Shown piece by piece: positions 1 to 10,800 of a stretch of 64,000 nt of DNA. Below the pieces are notes generated by a model. It was given only the letters and a program-made list of their open reading frames with translations, searched no databases and was not told the origin of the DNA. Origin of the DNA: Pieris napi (taxonomy: Eukaryota > Arthropoda > Insecta > Lepidoptera > Pieridae). The translations under genes were made by a program, and so were the position numbers. The stretch spans positions 2,490,001 to 2,554,000 of the forward strand of contig NC_062236.1 of the NCBI RefSeq assembly GCF_905475465.1, written 5' to 3'. Every line of letters starts with the position of its first letter. Position 1 is the first letter of the stretch.

Positions 1-503
1 TCTATTAATTCTATAATTCCTTACAAGATATAAAACTGGATTATAATATAAATAACAAAAAATTATAACAAAGTATGAGTTTGTTTACAAATATTAGTAT
101 TTTTAGAAGTGTACAAAGTTAACATTGAAAGTTAACACAAGTAGTGAGGCAAATTCATTAGATTCATTTGCTTGTATGGGTAGCCCTATGTAACCTTATG
201 TGTTTTGTTTATTAGCTTGTATATGACATCACAAATCACAATCCCAGAAATGACTCATAACTTGGCAATATTCAAGGCAAATATGTCTGTGTTTACTACA
301 AGATATGTATCTTAATCAAGATATTATTTTATAAACTATTTACAGGTGTTCTATATGGATAAATAAAAATCTGTCAATTTCAAACATTATTGGTACTAAC
401 CAATACTAATGGGAAATAAAAAGACTACTACTACGGCCGAAACAGTGTCGCAAGAACAGTTATTCATACACAAACAACATAAGCTTACAAGTTCATTACT
501 CAC
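1..503. other. Left-margin non-coding sequence
   Basis: AT-rich sequence with no convincing exon, RNA gene or recognisable repeat. It may be the first intron of the gene suggested at 504-528. Confidence 0.4.
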
Positions 504-528
504 CTTTTTGACTTGAATTTGTCTCCAT
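504..528 (-). CDS. Possible first coding exon of a gene running off the left edge
   Basis: On the minus strand an ATG at 528 opens a short frame, METNSSQK plus one base, that ends at a good splice donor (AAAG|GTGAGT) at 504/503. Upstream of it (529-760) is AT-rich sequence with a CG-containing stretch (near 675-700) that could be a promoter and 5' UTR. If real, this is exon 1 of a gene whose other exons lie left of the window, and 1-503 is its first intron. The peptide is too short to assign a family. A chance ATG and donor is the main alternative. Confidence 0.3.
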
Positions 529-964
529 TTCTTAATTAAACAGATACATCACAATGTCACAACATTTTCACTAACATCAAAATAGTAAGAGATCGTAGCG
601 TTATATTACAAATAATTACTCGACGAACATGAAACAATAATAATTATTCAGATTGCGATAAGTTTCTACAAAATGTTCGCGATCGCGATTCGACGTCAAA
701 TAAAATGTTATTTGACAAAATGGCAGAATGACAGCCATTTCTCACAGATGTCAATTGTCAAACAAAGATAGGGTTTTATAATATGTAATAATTCGAATAA
801 TTATGTGACATGTCTGCTTTTGAAATCCTAATTAATAATTATGTCTCTTTTTGAAATTAAAGTAGTCTAGAAAAAAAGATGAGATTGTATTAATTACCAA
901 CAAGCTAAATTTTGAACGTATCTTATACAAAAATATATATTACTAGCAGACTCGGCCAAGCTTA

Positions 965-1694
965 AAGGCGGAAACATACTACTAAAACGCGACGCGACGT
1001 GTCGTGTCGACATCCGATGTCCATCGTGCACATTACCAACACGCGACACCACGACACGTTTGCAAATTCAAAAGTCATTTAGCTGATTTATTCCCCGCGC
1101 AATGTGCCAGCAAGTTTTTACCAATTTGAGGTTCAGATTCGAGGAATGTTTGCAGCGCAATGGTGCACACCTGGATGATGTTATTTTTAAGAAATAAATT
1201 TCCCAGATGTCTATTTTAATTGAAATAAAAAATTTTGTGTATTGTATTTATTTTTTTTTCAAATTCGCAAATTTTTCTGGCCCACCCTGTATTTTTCTAA
1301 TAAACTGAATTGATTAGCAGGTTATTTGTATTAACTAACAACATCCTAACTCCCTGTTTTTGTCCTTGTATTGAGGTAATCTCATGTCATATAAAACAGA
1401 ATATTGTTTCACCAACTCAATTAATTGTTCGTCGTTCATTTCGCCAAATAAATCCAAAAATATCTAAGTATATAAATTGACATTCGTGTCAAAAACTCGA
1501 AAGCATTGACGCATGACGTCATCATCACAACATCCACAACACGCCGATCCAAATCGATTGGATGTTACCGCGTGTGATCACATGGCGTGTTGTCTATGTG
1601 CATCTGACCATATTAAATATATGGGATTGATAAGTACTGACATGCGTCGGATGGCGTGGTGTGGCGACGCGTTTTGGTAGTATGTTTCCGCCTT
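965..1694. mobile_element. DNA transposon or large MITE, about 730 bp, with TA target duplication
   Basis: The two ends are inverted copies: AAGGCGGAAACATACTACTA at the left, and at the right the complement ending TAGTATGTTTCCGCCTT. The inverted ends continue inward as CG-rich sequence (cgcgacgcgacg at the left, cgacgcg at the right). A TA dinucleotide flanks both sides (963-964, 1695-1696), as expected for a Tc1/mariner-type or other TA-targeting insertion. Inside, near 1125-1197, one frame reads like a transposase tail (FRFEECLQRNGAHLDDVIFKK then stop), so this may be a decayed transposon. No intact transposase remains. The superfamily is not certain. Confidence 0.65.
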
Positions 1695-1904
1695 TACTGT
1701 GGCTAAAGTTTTTGTTATATTACATAGTAGTAAACTATTCAAGGGAAACTGTAGCTTAAAGTAACATGCTTTTTTGATGGTTATGCCATTAAATTGTAGC
1801 TTATGTGTAATGTTGGTACTTTCAACACAGCGCTAAGTATCTGTTAGAATTGTGACTGTCAAATTATAAACAAATAATTTGCAATAAAATAATATTACGG
1901 GTAT

Positions 1905-2048
1905 AAATGAAGATGTCAGCTATCCTATCTTTTAAGTTAGTTCAAACTGCACACGGTATGCAAATTTGATTGAAATCGGTTAAGTAGTTTAGGAGTCCAT
2001 AGCGGACAAACAACGTGACACGTAATTTATATATATTAAGAAGATAAG
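1905..2048 (+). repeat. Lepidopteran interspersed repeat ('gattgaaatcggttaagtag' family)
   Basis: It contains gtcagctatcctatctt, gattgaaatcggttaagtag, tttaggagtccatagcgg and caacgtgacacgtaattta. A second copy with the same order of blocks lies at 50750-50880, which shows that this is a dispersed repeat. Both copies end in an AT-rich tail. Confidence 0.7.
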
Positions 2049-2109
2049 ATTAAGATTATTATATAACAAATGCTACATCAAAAAACCAGATTTATCACGC
2101 AATACCGAG

Positions 2110-2950
2110 GTTTCAAAAATTTCGTTAATTGCCCATCCACTCTCTCGACGTGGCGACACAATCGAATCCCCTCGTGAGCGCGAGAAAAGAGTAGATTGGA
2201 GTAAAAGATTTTTGAATGGAATCTCGCTGTTGGCCTGCTCAGCTCTGGTTGTTTTGGCGAGCGTAGCTCGGCCGGAATGGCATTTTAATGGTGAAGGCGG
2301 TTTTTATGTTTAGCCTTGTCAAAGTGGCGTGTGGACGCCAACTTCATCCATTGGGCTATGGTAGGGAGCTCCAGGTCGTGGTTGAGATCAATATTTCTCA
2401 TGTAGAAGGGTGCAACGGTCGCGATTCTCATGAATCGCACTGGAGCTCCTGTAGCTGATGGATATGGGAGGGGGCACTATGTGCGAATACGTAGTATTGA
2501 CGTAGGTTTGCACGGTCGGTTACAGGCCTGGTACAATGTCACCTTATGTCTAAGGGACCCGTGCCTCCTTTTATTCAGGTGGAAATAGAGGCAAGAGAGG
2601 ACATAAAAGGACTTCTTGCGAACAGGATTGAGCGAAGCCCTGGCAAACAGAATTTCGTCACTCTTCTCGGGATTTATAGTTGTTGTCTGGAGTCTGTCCA
2701 CGATGACACCATTGTCTTTGTGGATGTAGAGTATAGAGAGCGGTGTCATCGGCATAGACGGCTAGCTCCACATTGGGAGCTCTAGAGATATCGCCGGTAA
2801 ACAGCGTGAACAGTAGGGGTGCGAGGACCGAGCCTTGAGGGAATCGAGCCTTGATGGGTCGAGAGGACGGTAATGTTCTCTGTACACGATAGTGGTCGGA
2901 CAAGAAGCCGTGTAAGATGTGAACGAGTCTTAGTGGCACTTGAAGGTGGT
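2110..2950 (-). mobile_element. Jockey-like LINE, 5'-truncated reverse transcriptase remnant
   Basis: Read on the minus strand, 2939-2658 carries reverse-transcriptase motifs: PQGSVLAPLLFTLFTGDI followed by the catalytic-type box YADDTALY. Another frame lower down (2755-2477) reads KVTLYQACNRP, which resembles the KLTLYKMCIRPV segment of Jockey-clade enzymes. The ORF2 end appears near 2430-2285 (FYMRNIDLNHDLELPTIAQW, ending FDKAKHKNRLHH and a stop at 2287-2285). The frame is broken several times, so this is a dead, 5'-truncated copy. The sequence below 2285 would be its 3' UTR. Confidence 0.75.
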
Positions 2951-3139
2951 AGAAATTACCTCTCTAAACAAGTGTTTATTATTTCTGTATTTAGGGGATT
3001 TTTTAATCAATATTTAGGGGTACTTGAAGTTGGTCCTAGAGGGAACATTCTGTAGGAGTTGGCATTACTACACCATCACATACACCCACTTAAATGTGAG
3101 TATATTTGTAATATTTGTAATAGTTTCTCGATCAAATTG

Positions 3140-3326
3140 ATGTACCTACTTAAATTCCATTCGGTCCGGATGCGGAGGGACTGGCAATCTGTAATACAGG
3201 TATCCTAGTACAGTCGCCAGTCTCTCACACAGATTTTGCCTGTTAATGCTGAAATTTGTATTTTGTGTCTGTATTTTTTGTGTGAGAGAAAACAAATAAA
3301 TATTTTATTATTATTATTATTATTAC
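3140..3326 (+). mobile_element. LINE 3' tail ending in an (ATT)n tract
   Basis: The segment ends with 'tgtgtgagagaaaacaaataaatatt' followed by about seven ATT repeats, the kind of simple-repeat 3' end left by non-LTR insertion. No coding region is kept. The clade is not assignable from this piece. Confidence 0.5.
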
Positions 3327-3805
3327 TGGACATGAGTTCACTCTTGTATTCTTTGGAAATATCAAGCATAGATTCATAGAAAGTTGTAAATCATGAAATT
3401 GATCTGACAAGCAGAATCAGTATTCAGTACTTTTTTCCTTATTTCCATTTCAAGTTGACATTTTTTACATCAATACCTAAGTGCTATTTTATGAAACAAT
3501 TTATAGTTAATTTTATCACTACAAAACTCACAAGTATGATGAAAATAATATATTGTTTTAAAAATATCTACTAGAAGATATTAAAACAAAGTACTTGTGG
3601 TGTAAAGCTACACCTTAGGGATGTCACATCAATTTACAAGCCCTACAATAAGTCTGACAGCTACATATTGAGTCCCTTACCACCAGGGATATTATAGCAG
3701 GTACAAAAAGAAACTGGTCCATACAAAATAAAAATAAACAGGAACTACACACTTATATTTTACAAATATTACATAATTAATTTAATTACTCCAGATAAGG
3801 TTATT
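3327..3805. other. Non-coding: probable NDUFB2 3' UTR and downstream spacer
   Basis: AT-rich sequence below the NDUFB2 stop codon. The part nearest 3805 is presumably the NDUFB2 3' UTR (minus strand). No separate gene is seen. Confidence 0.45.
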
Positions 3806-4437
3806 TTACTTCTTCAAGGGACCAGCAGTATCGTCTGGGATGCCCAATTCCTCATTTGTCCATGTACTAGGATCAATGTATGGCCATTCACCCTGTAATC
3901 AATACATAATTTTTTGACATATTTTAGACAGACAGATAGTTAAGAGATGATAGTTAGTTTTGAAGGAATTTCAGTTCCATTAATGTAATCAAAATGAATA
4001 AAATAGTATGTTTAATGCATGCAATGCATTTTATTGATATAATCATGAACTACATACATAGATATGTTCTGGTTCTGTTGCAATATGGTATAGAATCCAC
4101 CACCAGCAAAGGCCTCCGAGACCTTCTGCTAACAAAGTCTCCTTCTTAGATGCCAATGGTGGTGGTGCTCTGTATGTCCAGGTACTGTAATAAACATTTC
4201 CTTACATATAATAATATTGTTGTGTTGTTGTAAAAAAGTGAAGTTCCATAAGAAAAGGGAGAAAAGCTCAGTCTAAGTTAGAAATTTTATTCTTTTTAAA
4301 ATTTTGTAAGTATCCAATGACATAACGACTTGTAATACTTACCCATGGCCACCGTTTCTTATTTGTTTAAGATTCGTCGCAGCATTCTTCACGCTTCGTA
4401 ATAAAACCGCCTGTTTCAGTATAGATCGACTAAGCAT
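3806..4437 (-). CDS. NDUFB2: NADH dehydrogenase [ubiquinone] 1 beta subcomplex subunit 2 (NDUFB2, complex I AGGG subunit)
   Basis: Accessory single-span subunit of the membrane arm of mitochondrial complex I. There are three exons on the minus strand: 4343-4437, 4058-4184 and 3806-3892. All junctions are GT-AG and the frame runs 102 codons, near the roughly 105 of the mammalian precursor. The N-terminus (MLSRSILKQAVLLRSVKNA) is basic and amphipathic, fitting a mitochondrial import signal. The middle part (LGGLCWWWILYHIATEPEHI) is the Trp-rich membrane helix. The C-terminus (GEWPYIDPSTWTNEELGIP) matches the family's conserved P-Y-x-DPS-x-WT-x-EELGIP ending. The gene is divergent from CDC5L with 387 bp between start codons, suggesting a shared promoter region. 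Identification rests on recalled family motifs and is strong. Confidence 0.93.
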
Positions 4438-4824
4438 TTTTATTTAGAAAATATATTTTAAGCGAAAATCACATTTAGCTTTAGTAAAATTTATTTGGTG
4501 TCAAGTTGTCAACTGATTACTGAACTCTAATCTCTATGAGTGTCAATTTCAAGTTTCATTTCTACAGAAATGTCATATTTCTGATATCTGCCAAACCAAA
4601 AGTCACAATAGTATATAGTCTTGAGTTTTTTTTCAGCTGTCAAAGCTGCAGTTATTTTTATGTTTTATCTGTCGCCCTCAGGCCTCAAGTGAAGTTATTG
4701 TAGATTGTTCAATATTATTACTTATTTTCCAATTTTCACTTTAACCAAAGAATTGATTAATATTTCATGCTTTGTGTAAAGAACTATATTGTAATAAACT
4801 GTTAATAAAAAATCAACTGCCATC
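4438..4824. promoter_or_regulatory. Bidirectional promoter region between NDUFB2 and CDC5L
   Basis: The 387 bp between the two start codons must hold the 5' UTRs and promoters of both genes. No TATA box is obvious at a consistent place. Two housekeeping genes firing apart from a short spacer fits a TATA-less bidirectional promoter. This is inferred from layout, not from a recognised motif. Confidence 0.6.
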
Positions 4825-7800
4825 ATGCCGCGTATTATGATAAAAGGCGGCGTTTGGCGCAATACCGAGGTAGGCATAGTTCTGCATAAATACACACACT
4901 GAAACCTCATTTGTTTTATATCTATTTTCTTTACTTAAAATTTAAGGATGAAATCCTCAAAGCGGCGGTTATGAAATATGGCAAAAACCAATGGTCTCGT
5001 ATCGCCTCACTGCTTCATCGTAAGTCGGCTAAGCAGTGTAAAGCTCGTTGGTATGAATGGCTGGATCCTAGCATCAAGAAGACCGAGTGGTCGAGGGAGG
5101 AAGACGAGAAGTTGCTCCATCTCGCCAAGTTGATGCCAACACAATGGAGGACTATTGCACCTATAATTGGACGAACAGCTGCTCAATGTTTGGAGCGATA
5201 TGAATATTTACTGTGAGTTGAGATGTTAGTAGAAAAATAAGCCTTGTATGTAATGTATTTTAATAATCCAAACTAAATTTGTGTTGTTGCATAGGGACCA
5301 AGCACAAAAGAAAGAGGAGGGAGAGGATATTGGAGATGATCCTCGAAAACTTAAGCCTGGAGAGATTGACCCCAATCCTGAGACCAAACCAGCTCGGCCT
5401 GATCCCAAGGACATGGATGAAGATGGTAAAATAAACTTTTTTATAAAAAAAATCATTGCCACAATTAAAGTCTACTAACCTATGTGTAAAATAATTTTCG
5501 TATAGTTTATGATGTATAACTAAGATTTTACTTAGAAACTATAAGATTTTACATTAAAATATCACTCGCTTTTTAGAGCTGGAAATGTTATCAGAAGCTC
5601 GGGCTCGTTTAGCTAACACTCAAGGAAAAAAGGCTAAAAGGAAGGCTAGAGAAAAACAACTGGAAGAAGCCAGACGGCTTGCTGCATTACAAAAGAGGAG
5701 GGAATTAAGTGCAGCTGGAATATCAGTGCCTATGAGGTAATAATAATTAATTTATGCTGCATTAGGATATTTGTTGATTTCAGTTTCTGATTGTAAATGT
5801 TTACTGATTAAGTATTATAGTAGTACTAAAGTAGTCAAATAATATGTTATATATTGCCACAATTTTATTTTCTTCATAGGCTTGAACAGACTTATCAAAA
5901 GAAAATTGGAGAAAATTAATTTGTATACATTTTTTTGGGATGTGTGGAAGTCACATATCTGCATTTGATTCATCACATATATAGTTTTTTTTTAAGACAA
6001 GTGGGCAATCAGCCTTCTATGAAAACTAACCCAAGACATTAATTGTTTATAGAAAATTATAGAAAAATAAAGGATCCTAGGTTAAATTAAAAAAATGTTT
6101 AACATTTCACAATGTTTTGAGGCAGTCAATGTGACTACTGAGTTATTTATGAGTAAAAACAAATAATTCCTTATGAGTAAGAGTCATCTTTGAAGACAAT
6201 ACATTTTAAAACAGAGATAGATGTATTATTATATTTCCAAGAAATATCCATTTACCTATTTTTATTGTATTTATCAATATAGACGTAAGAAGAAGCGTGG
6301 TGTAGACTACAACTCAGAAATTCCATTTGAGAAGAGGCCAGCTGCTGGGTTCTATGACACTTCTGAAGAGGTTGTTGACCCCATGGCTCCAGACTTCTCA
6401 AGACTGCGACAACAACACCTGGATGGAGAGTTACAGTCGGAGAAGGAGGAAGTAAGCTTTTAAGTTTTATGGTTTTTAATATCATAGAAGAGATTCTTAC
6501 ATATTCATATTTTACATTAATAAAAAATTCAAAGTAAATTATGATCAAGATTTACATCAGTAATTAGTCAGTATTAAATTTTTAGTTGTTGACTCCAACC
6601 TTTTTGAACATAAATATATTTGATCTAAAAAGGGCTATTAAATTTAATGGGATATTAAGAATGCCAAATTGGTTTCCAACACTATTCTTTCTTTGCATAT
6701 AGTATCAAGTTGAATCATTTAATTAGTTTTAAGTTTTAATTCCTGTATGGGCAATAAGTGTAAATAAATAAATAATTTACAGCGTGACCGTCGTAAAGAC
6801 AAGGGCAAGTTAAAGCAGCGTAAGGAGAATGATGTCCCCCAGGCGATGTTGCAAGGAGACCAACCAGCCCGCAAGAGAAGCAAGCTTGTGTTGCCAGAAC
6901 CACAAGTTACTGATCAGGTATGGAGTATATTTAATTACTATATTATATAAATACTTATGTTCGTGAATTTCTCTATGGAATAGACTAAAATGTGGAAACT
7001 TACTATAAATAAATAAAAAGCTAAAAAATTGGTGAAACAGAAGGCTCATCTTATCGGGTAAGTAGGTTATACTTGCCTTATTAAATATTTATCAATGCAA
7101 TGTGTGCAATAAATATATTTTATAAAATAATGAGTTACATACTGATATGAGTTTTAACTATAAAAATACAGACAAAACAAACGCGTTTCGTTTATTGTGA
7201 TTAGTCTGAGATATGCTGTTGACAAATATATTATTTTATTCGATAGAATCTAACCATACACATACGGGCACTCACCAAAATACAGATACCGGCAAAATAT
7301 CTTAAACAAATGTCCTTGCCTTGCGCAGAAGGGATTTTTAGGTATCACTGGGAGGAGACGGGAGAGTGACGTGTCGATCCGCGTCATTGGTAAATCAGTT
7401 GACGTTTGTGTACGATGCGCAAACTTTCCCCCACTCCCTTGTTTATTGCTCAAGATGTTTGCCAGTATCTGTATTACAATACAAAACAGAACATTATTTA
7501 CAAGTATGCAGGACATATACAGAGACACATTTCACAATAAAAAACAAAGCAGGCTATAAAATAAATTTAAAAAAAACATTCAGAGAAGTAAAAATAATAA
7601 CAATTATTAATATAAATTTTCAGAAAAGAATTAATTTATGTATTAATATGTAAAGCAGTGTGAGTCTTATTAGTTATAAAAAAAATATGTTACCTTAAAC
7701 AGGAACTCCAACAAGTAGTGAAACTGGGTCGGGCGTCGGAAGTAGCGCGGGAATCAGCAGGTGGAGCGGGCGCTCCCACCGACGCTCTGCTCGCTCATTA

Positions 7801-10800
7801 CGCTCTCACGCCCGCTCCCGCTACGGCCTTGCGGACGCCTACTGTTCAACATGACAGGTAGTTTATAATTGTATTATTTATTAATTATAAATTTATTACA
7901 TTATTTACATAACTCGATTTATATATATAAAAGATATTTTTATAATTTTAATTAAATTCAAAAATCATCCCTTCCAGCAATTTTTCAGCAATATTCCTAC
8001 TTTTTTCCTACTTTTTGCTAATTTACCAATTTTCACCCAATTTTTTTTTAATGTCACAGGATAATGATGGAAGCCCAAAACGTGATGGCTCTAACGCACG
8101 TAGACACACCTCTAAAGGGGGGACTCAACACGCCCTTACACGAATCGGACTTTAGCGGATCTCTGCCTCAGTCGCAAGCCCCGGCCACGCCCAACACTGT
8201 ACTAGCCACGCCCTTCAGGTATTTTTATAAGATTAAAACACATACAATTATATATATAATTATATATTTTCTTGTTAAATATTATAAACTAACAATAAAT
8301 AACTTTTAAAAAATTGCTTGCATAAGTATTTTTAGTAATTTAACTATCTTTTAAAATGAATATATATAATATATTTCAGATCATCACGTAGTGAAGTGTC
8401 CACTCCAGGAAGTTTTGCTACTCCGGGACATAATCAGACACAAACTGCACTAATGGTAAGATCTGAATTGGCTTAAGCTATCAAACCATTTTTCCTGTAT
8501 CTAGTTTGACATTTTTGACAGCGCTGTCAGTCAAAATTGTGACTTAAGATATAAGTAAGAATATGGATCTTCATGCCCTATGACCCTTGATGGGGCAAAG
8601 GGCGTTCGCAGTGAGCCTCCATCGCGTTCAGTCTTGAGATTCGCATTTTACTTCGCTCAAAGTATTTTCGGCTTTCATTGCCTCAGAATTACTTAGAACT
8701 TAAAAGTTCTGTCATGTATGTCAATGTCAAATCGATTTTCCATACAATTTATTCTAAATTTCTAGAGTTTAATTCTAGTATATGTATTTCAGACTCCAGG
8801 TCTAAGAGACAAGCTAAGTATAAACCCAGAAGATGTAACAGCTGGTGATACTCCAGCAGAAAACCGTCAAATACAAAAACAGGTAATTGTTATTTATATG
8901 TTGATTCCAATTAAATTGGACTAAACCTATGTTTTGTCAAAAAAATCAAATCAAAATTTAATCCTTTTGGTGCATTGTACACGTGATGTACGTCAATAAT
9001 TAAAAATGACAGATGTAAATTTACATTTACCAAATGAAGGCGTAGAACGGGTGATAAGAACACTATAGTGATAACATGATACAAACACGTGTAAAGTGAC
9101 TGGTCGAAATTATATAATACTAGCGGGTTTGACAGTCGTTGTCCTGTACACACGTCTTACTACAAAAAAAATCTAATAATGTAAATAATACTCCACTTGA
9201 ACACACAAAAAATTTCATCAAAATCTGTCCAGCCGATTAGGAGTTTAATTACGAAACATGCACAGAAAGTTTATGTACCAGCTGTTAATTTGCTGTGTAG
9301 ATAAATAACCTAGATATAGGGCCTATATACTGCCGGGCTGATTTGGCCAACCATATAAAAGTACCCAAACGCATACAAAAAATTCATTCAAATAGGTCCA
9401 GCCGTTTAAGAGGAGTTTAGCGATATATACACGTACAGTAGAATTATATATATATAAAGAAGATAAATAATATACATATATATACACGAGTTAAAACACG
9501 ACTATATGCATAAAAGGAAAGGAATGAATATTTCAAATTATAGTTTTTTTTGTTGATTGTGTTAATAAAAATAACGATTTTAAGTAAAAATATAAATTAA
9601 TCCCTTTATTCATAGAAACTGAATCAGACTTATTGCGTTCTTTTAACTAAGATATGGGTCAGCAACACACTCGCTAGTCGGCCGGCGTTGCATGTGCCTT
9701 GGGCCGCAGCTATCTATAAAAAAATCTGATGATGCTAAAAAAATACAGTTTTACTTTTAATTGTATTTCAATTTTCAGTTAAAATCGTCAGTTCGAAGCG
9801 CGCTTCTGTCTTTGCCGACACCGAGAAATGATTATGAGATTGTGGTCCCCGATCAAGATAATGAAGAAAGCTCAGAGTCTTCCTTCGAATCCAGGATCGA
9901 AGACCAGGCTGACGCTGATGCCAAGTTCGCCAGAGACCAAGAAGAGAAACGTGAGTTTTTATCCAATCAATTAATGTTCTATTTAAGTCCGTCGTAATTA
10001 GTAAATAAATCACTGGCATTACAACTTTCTTAGGTCTCGGCTTCAGATTTCTGTATTAGTTTCATGATCATTTGACAATCTAATAGTCAGCCTCCTGTGC
10101 CTGACACACTCCGTCGACTTTTTGAGTCTAAAGCTTTGGTTTCCTCACGATTTTTTCCTTCACCGGTCGAGCACATGATGAATGTGCTCATAGACAGAAA
10201 GTCCATTGGTGCACAGCCGAGAATCGAACCTACGACCTCAGGGATGAGAGTAGCACGCTGAAGCTACAAAGCCAACACTGCTCACGTCGTAATGAGTAAC
10301 AGCTAGAATAGCTAATCATGATATCTATTACCTCGAAGTCAGTGTCTCTCTTCTGCAGTTTTAATTTTTGAACAGTATCCGGACAAGACACACACGCATA
10401 ATATTTTTTATTTATGATCTAAATATTTTATACAATATTTATTAAATTGTTAAAGGCCAAGCAGCCCTAGCGCTCCGTAGCGCAGCCATCCGTCGAGGCT
10501 GCGTGCGTCCGGTGCAAGTGTCCCCAATGGGAGCCCGGGGATCAGCCCCTCTCACGCCCCTGCAACGAGCGGAGGAATTGCTCAAGGCCGAAATGATGAC
10601 CATGCTACATTATGACGCATTGCATGACCCTAATTTGCCCGTGACAAGTAAGTAATGCTACAAAATTTCAGAAAACATGTTCAGATTCCCGATGTATTGA
10701 AAACTGTAATTGTAAGGAATTTGATTATCTAAAGTTAAAGAAAAATATCTATCTATTCTTAAATACCTGTTGCGAAGAAAATATATGATAAGTGGCAAAG

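Noticed and set aside
2546..2785. 79-codon plus-strand open frame
   Set aside because: Antisense to the Jockey-like reverse transcriptase remnant on the minus strand.
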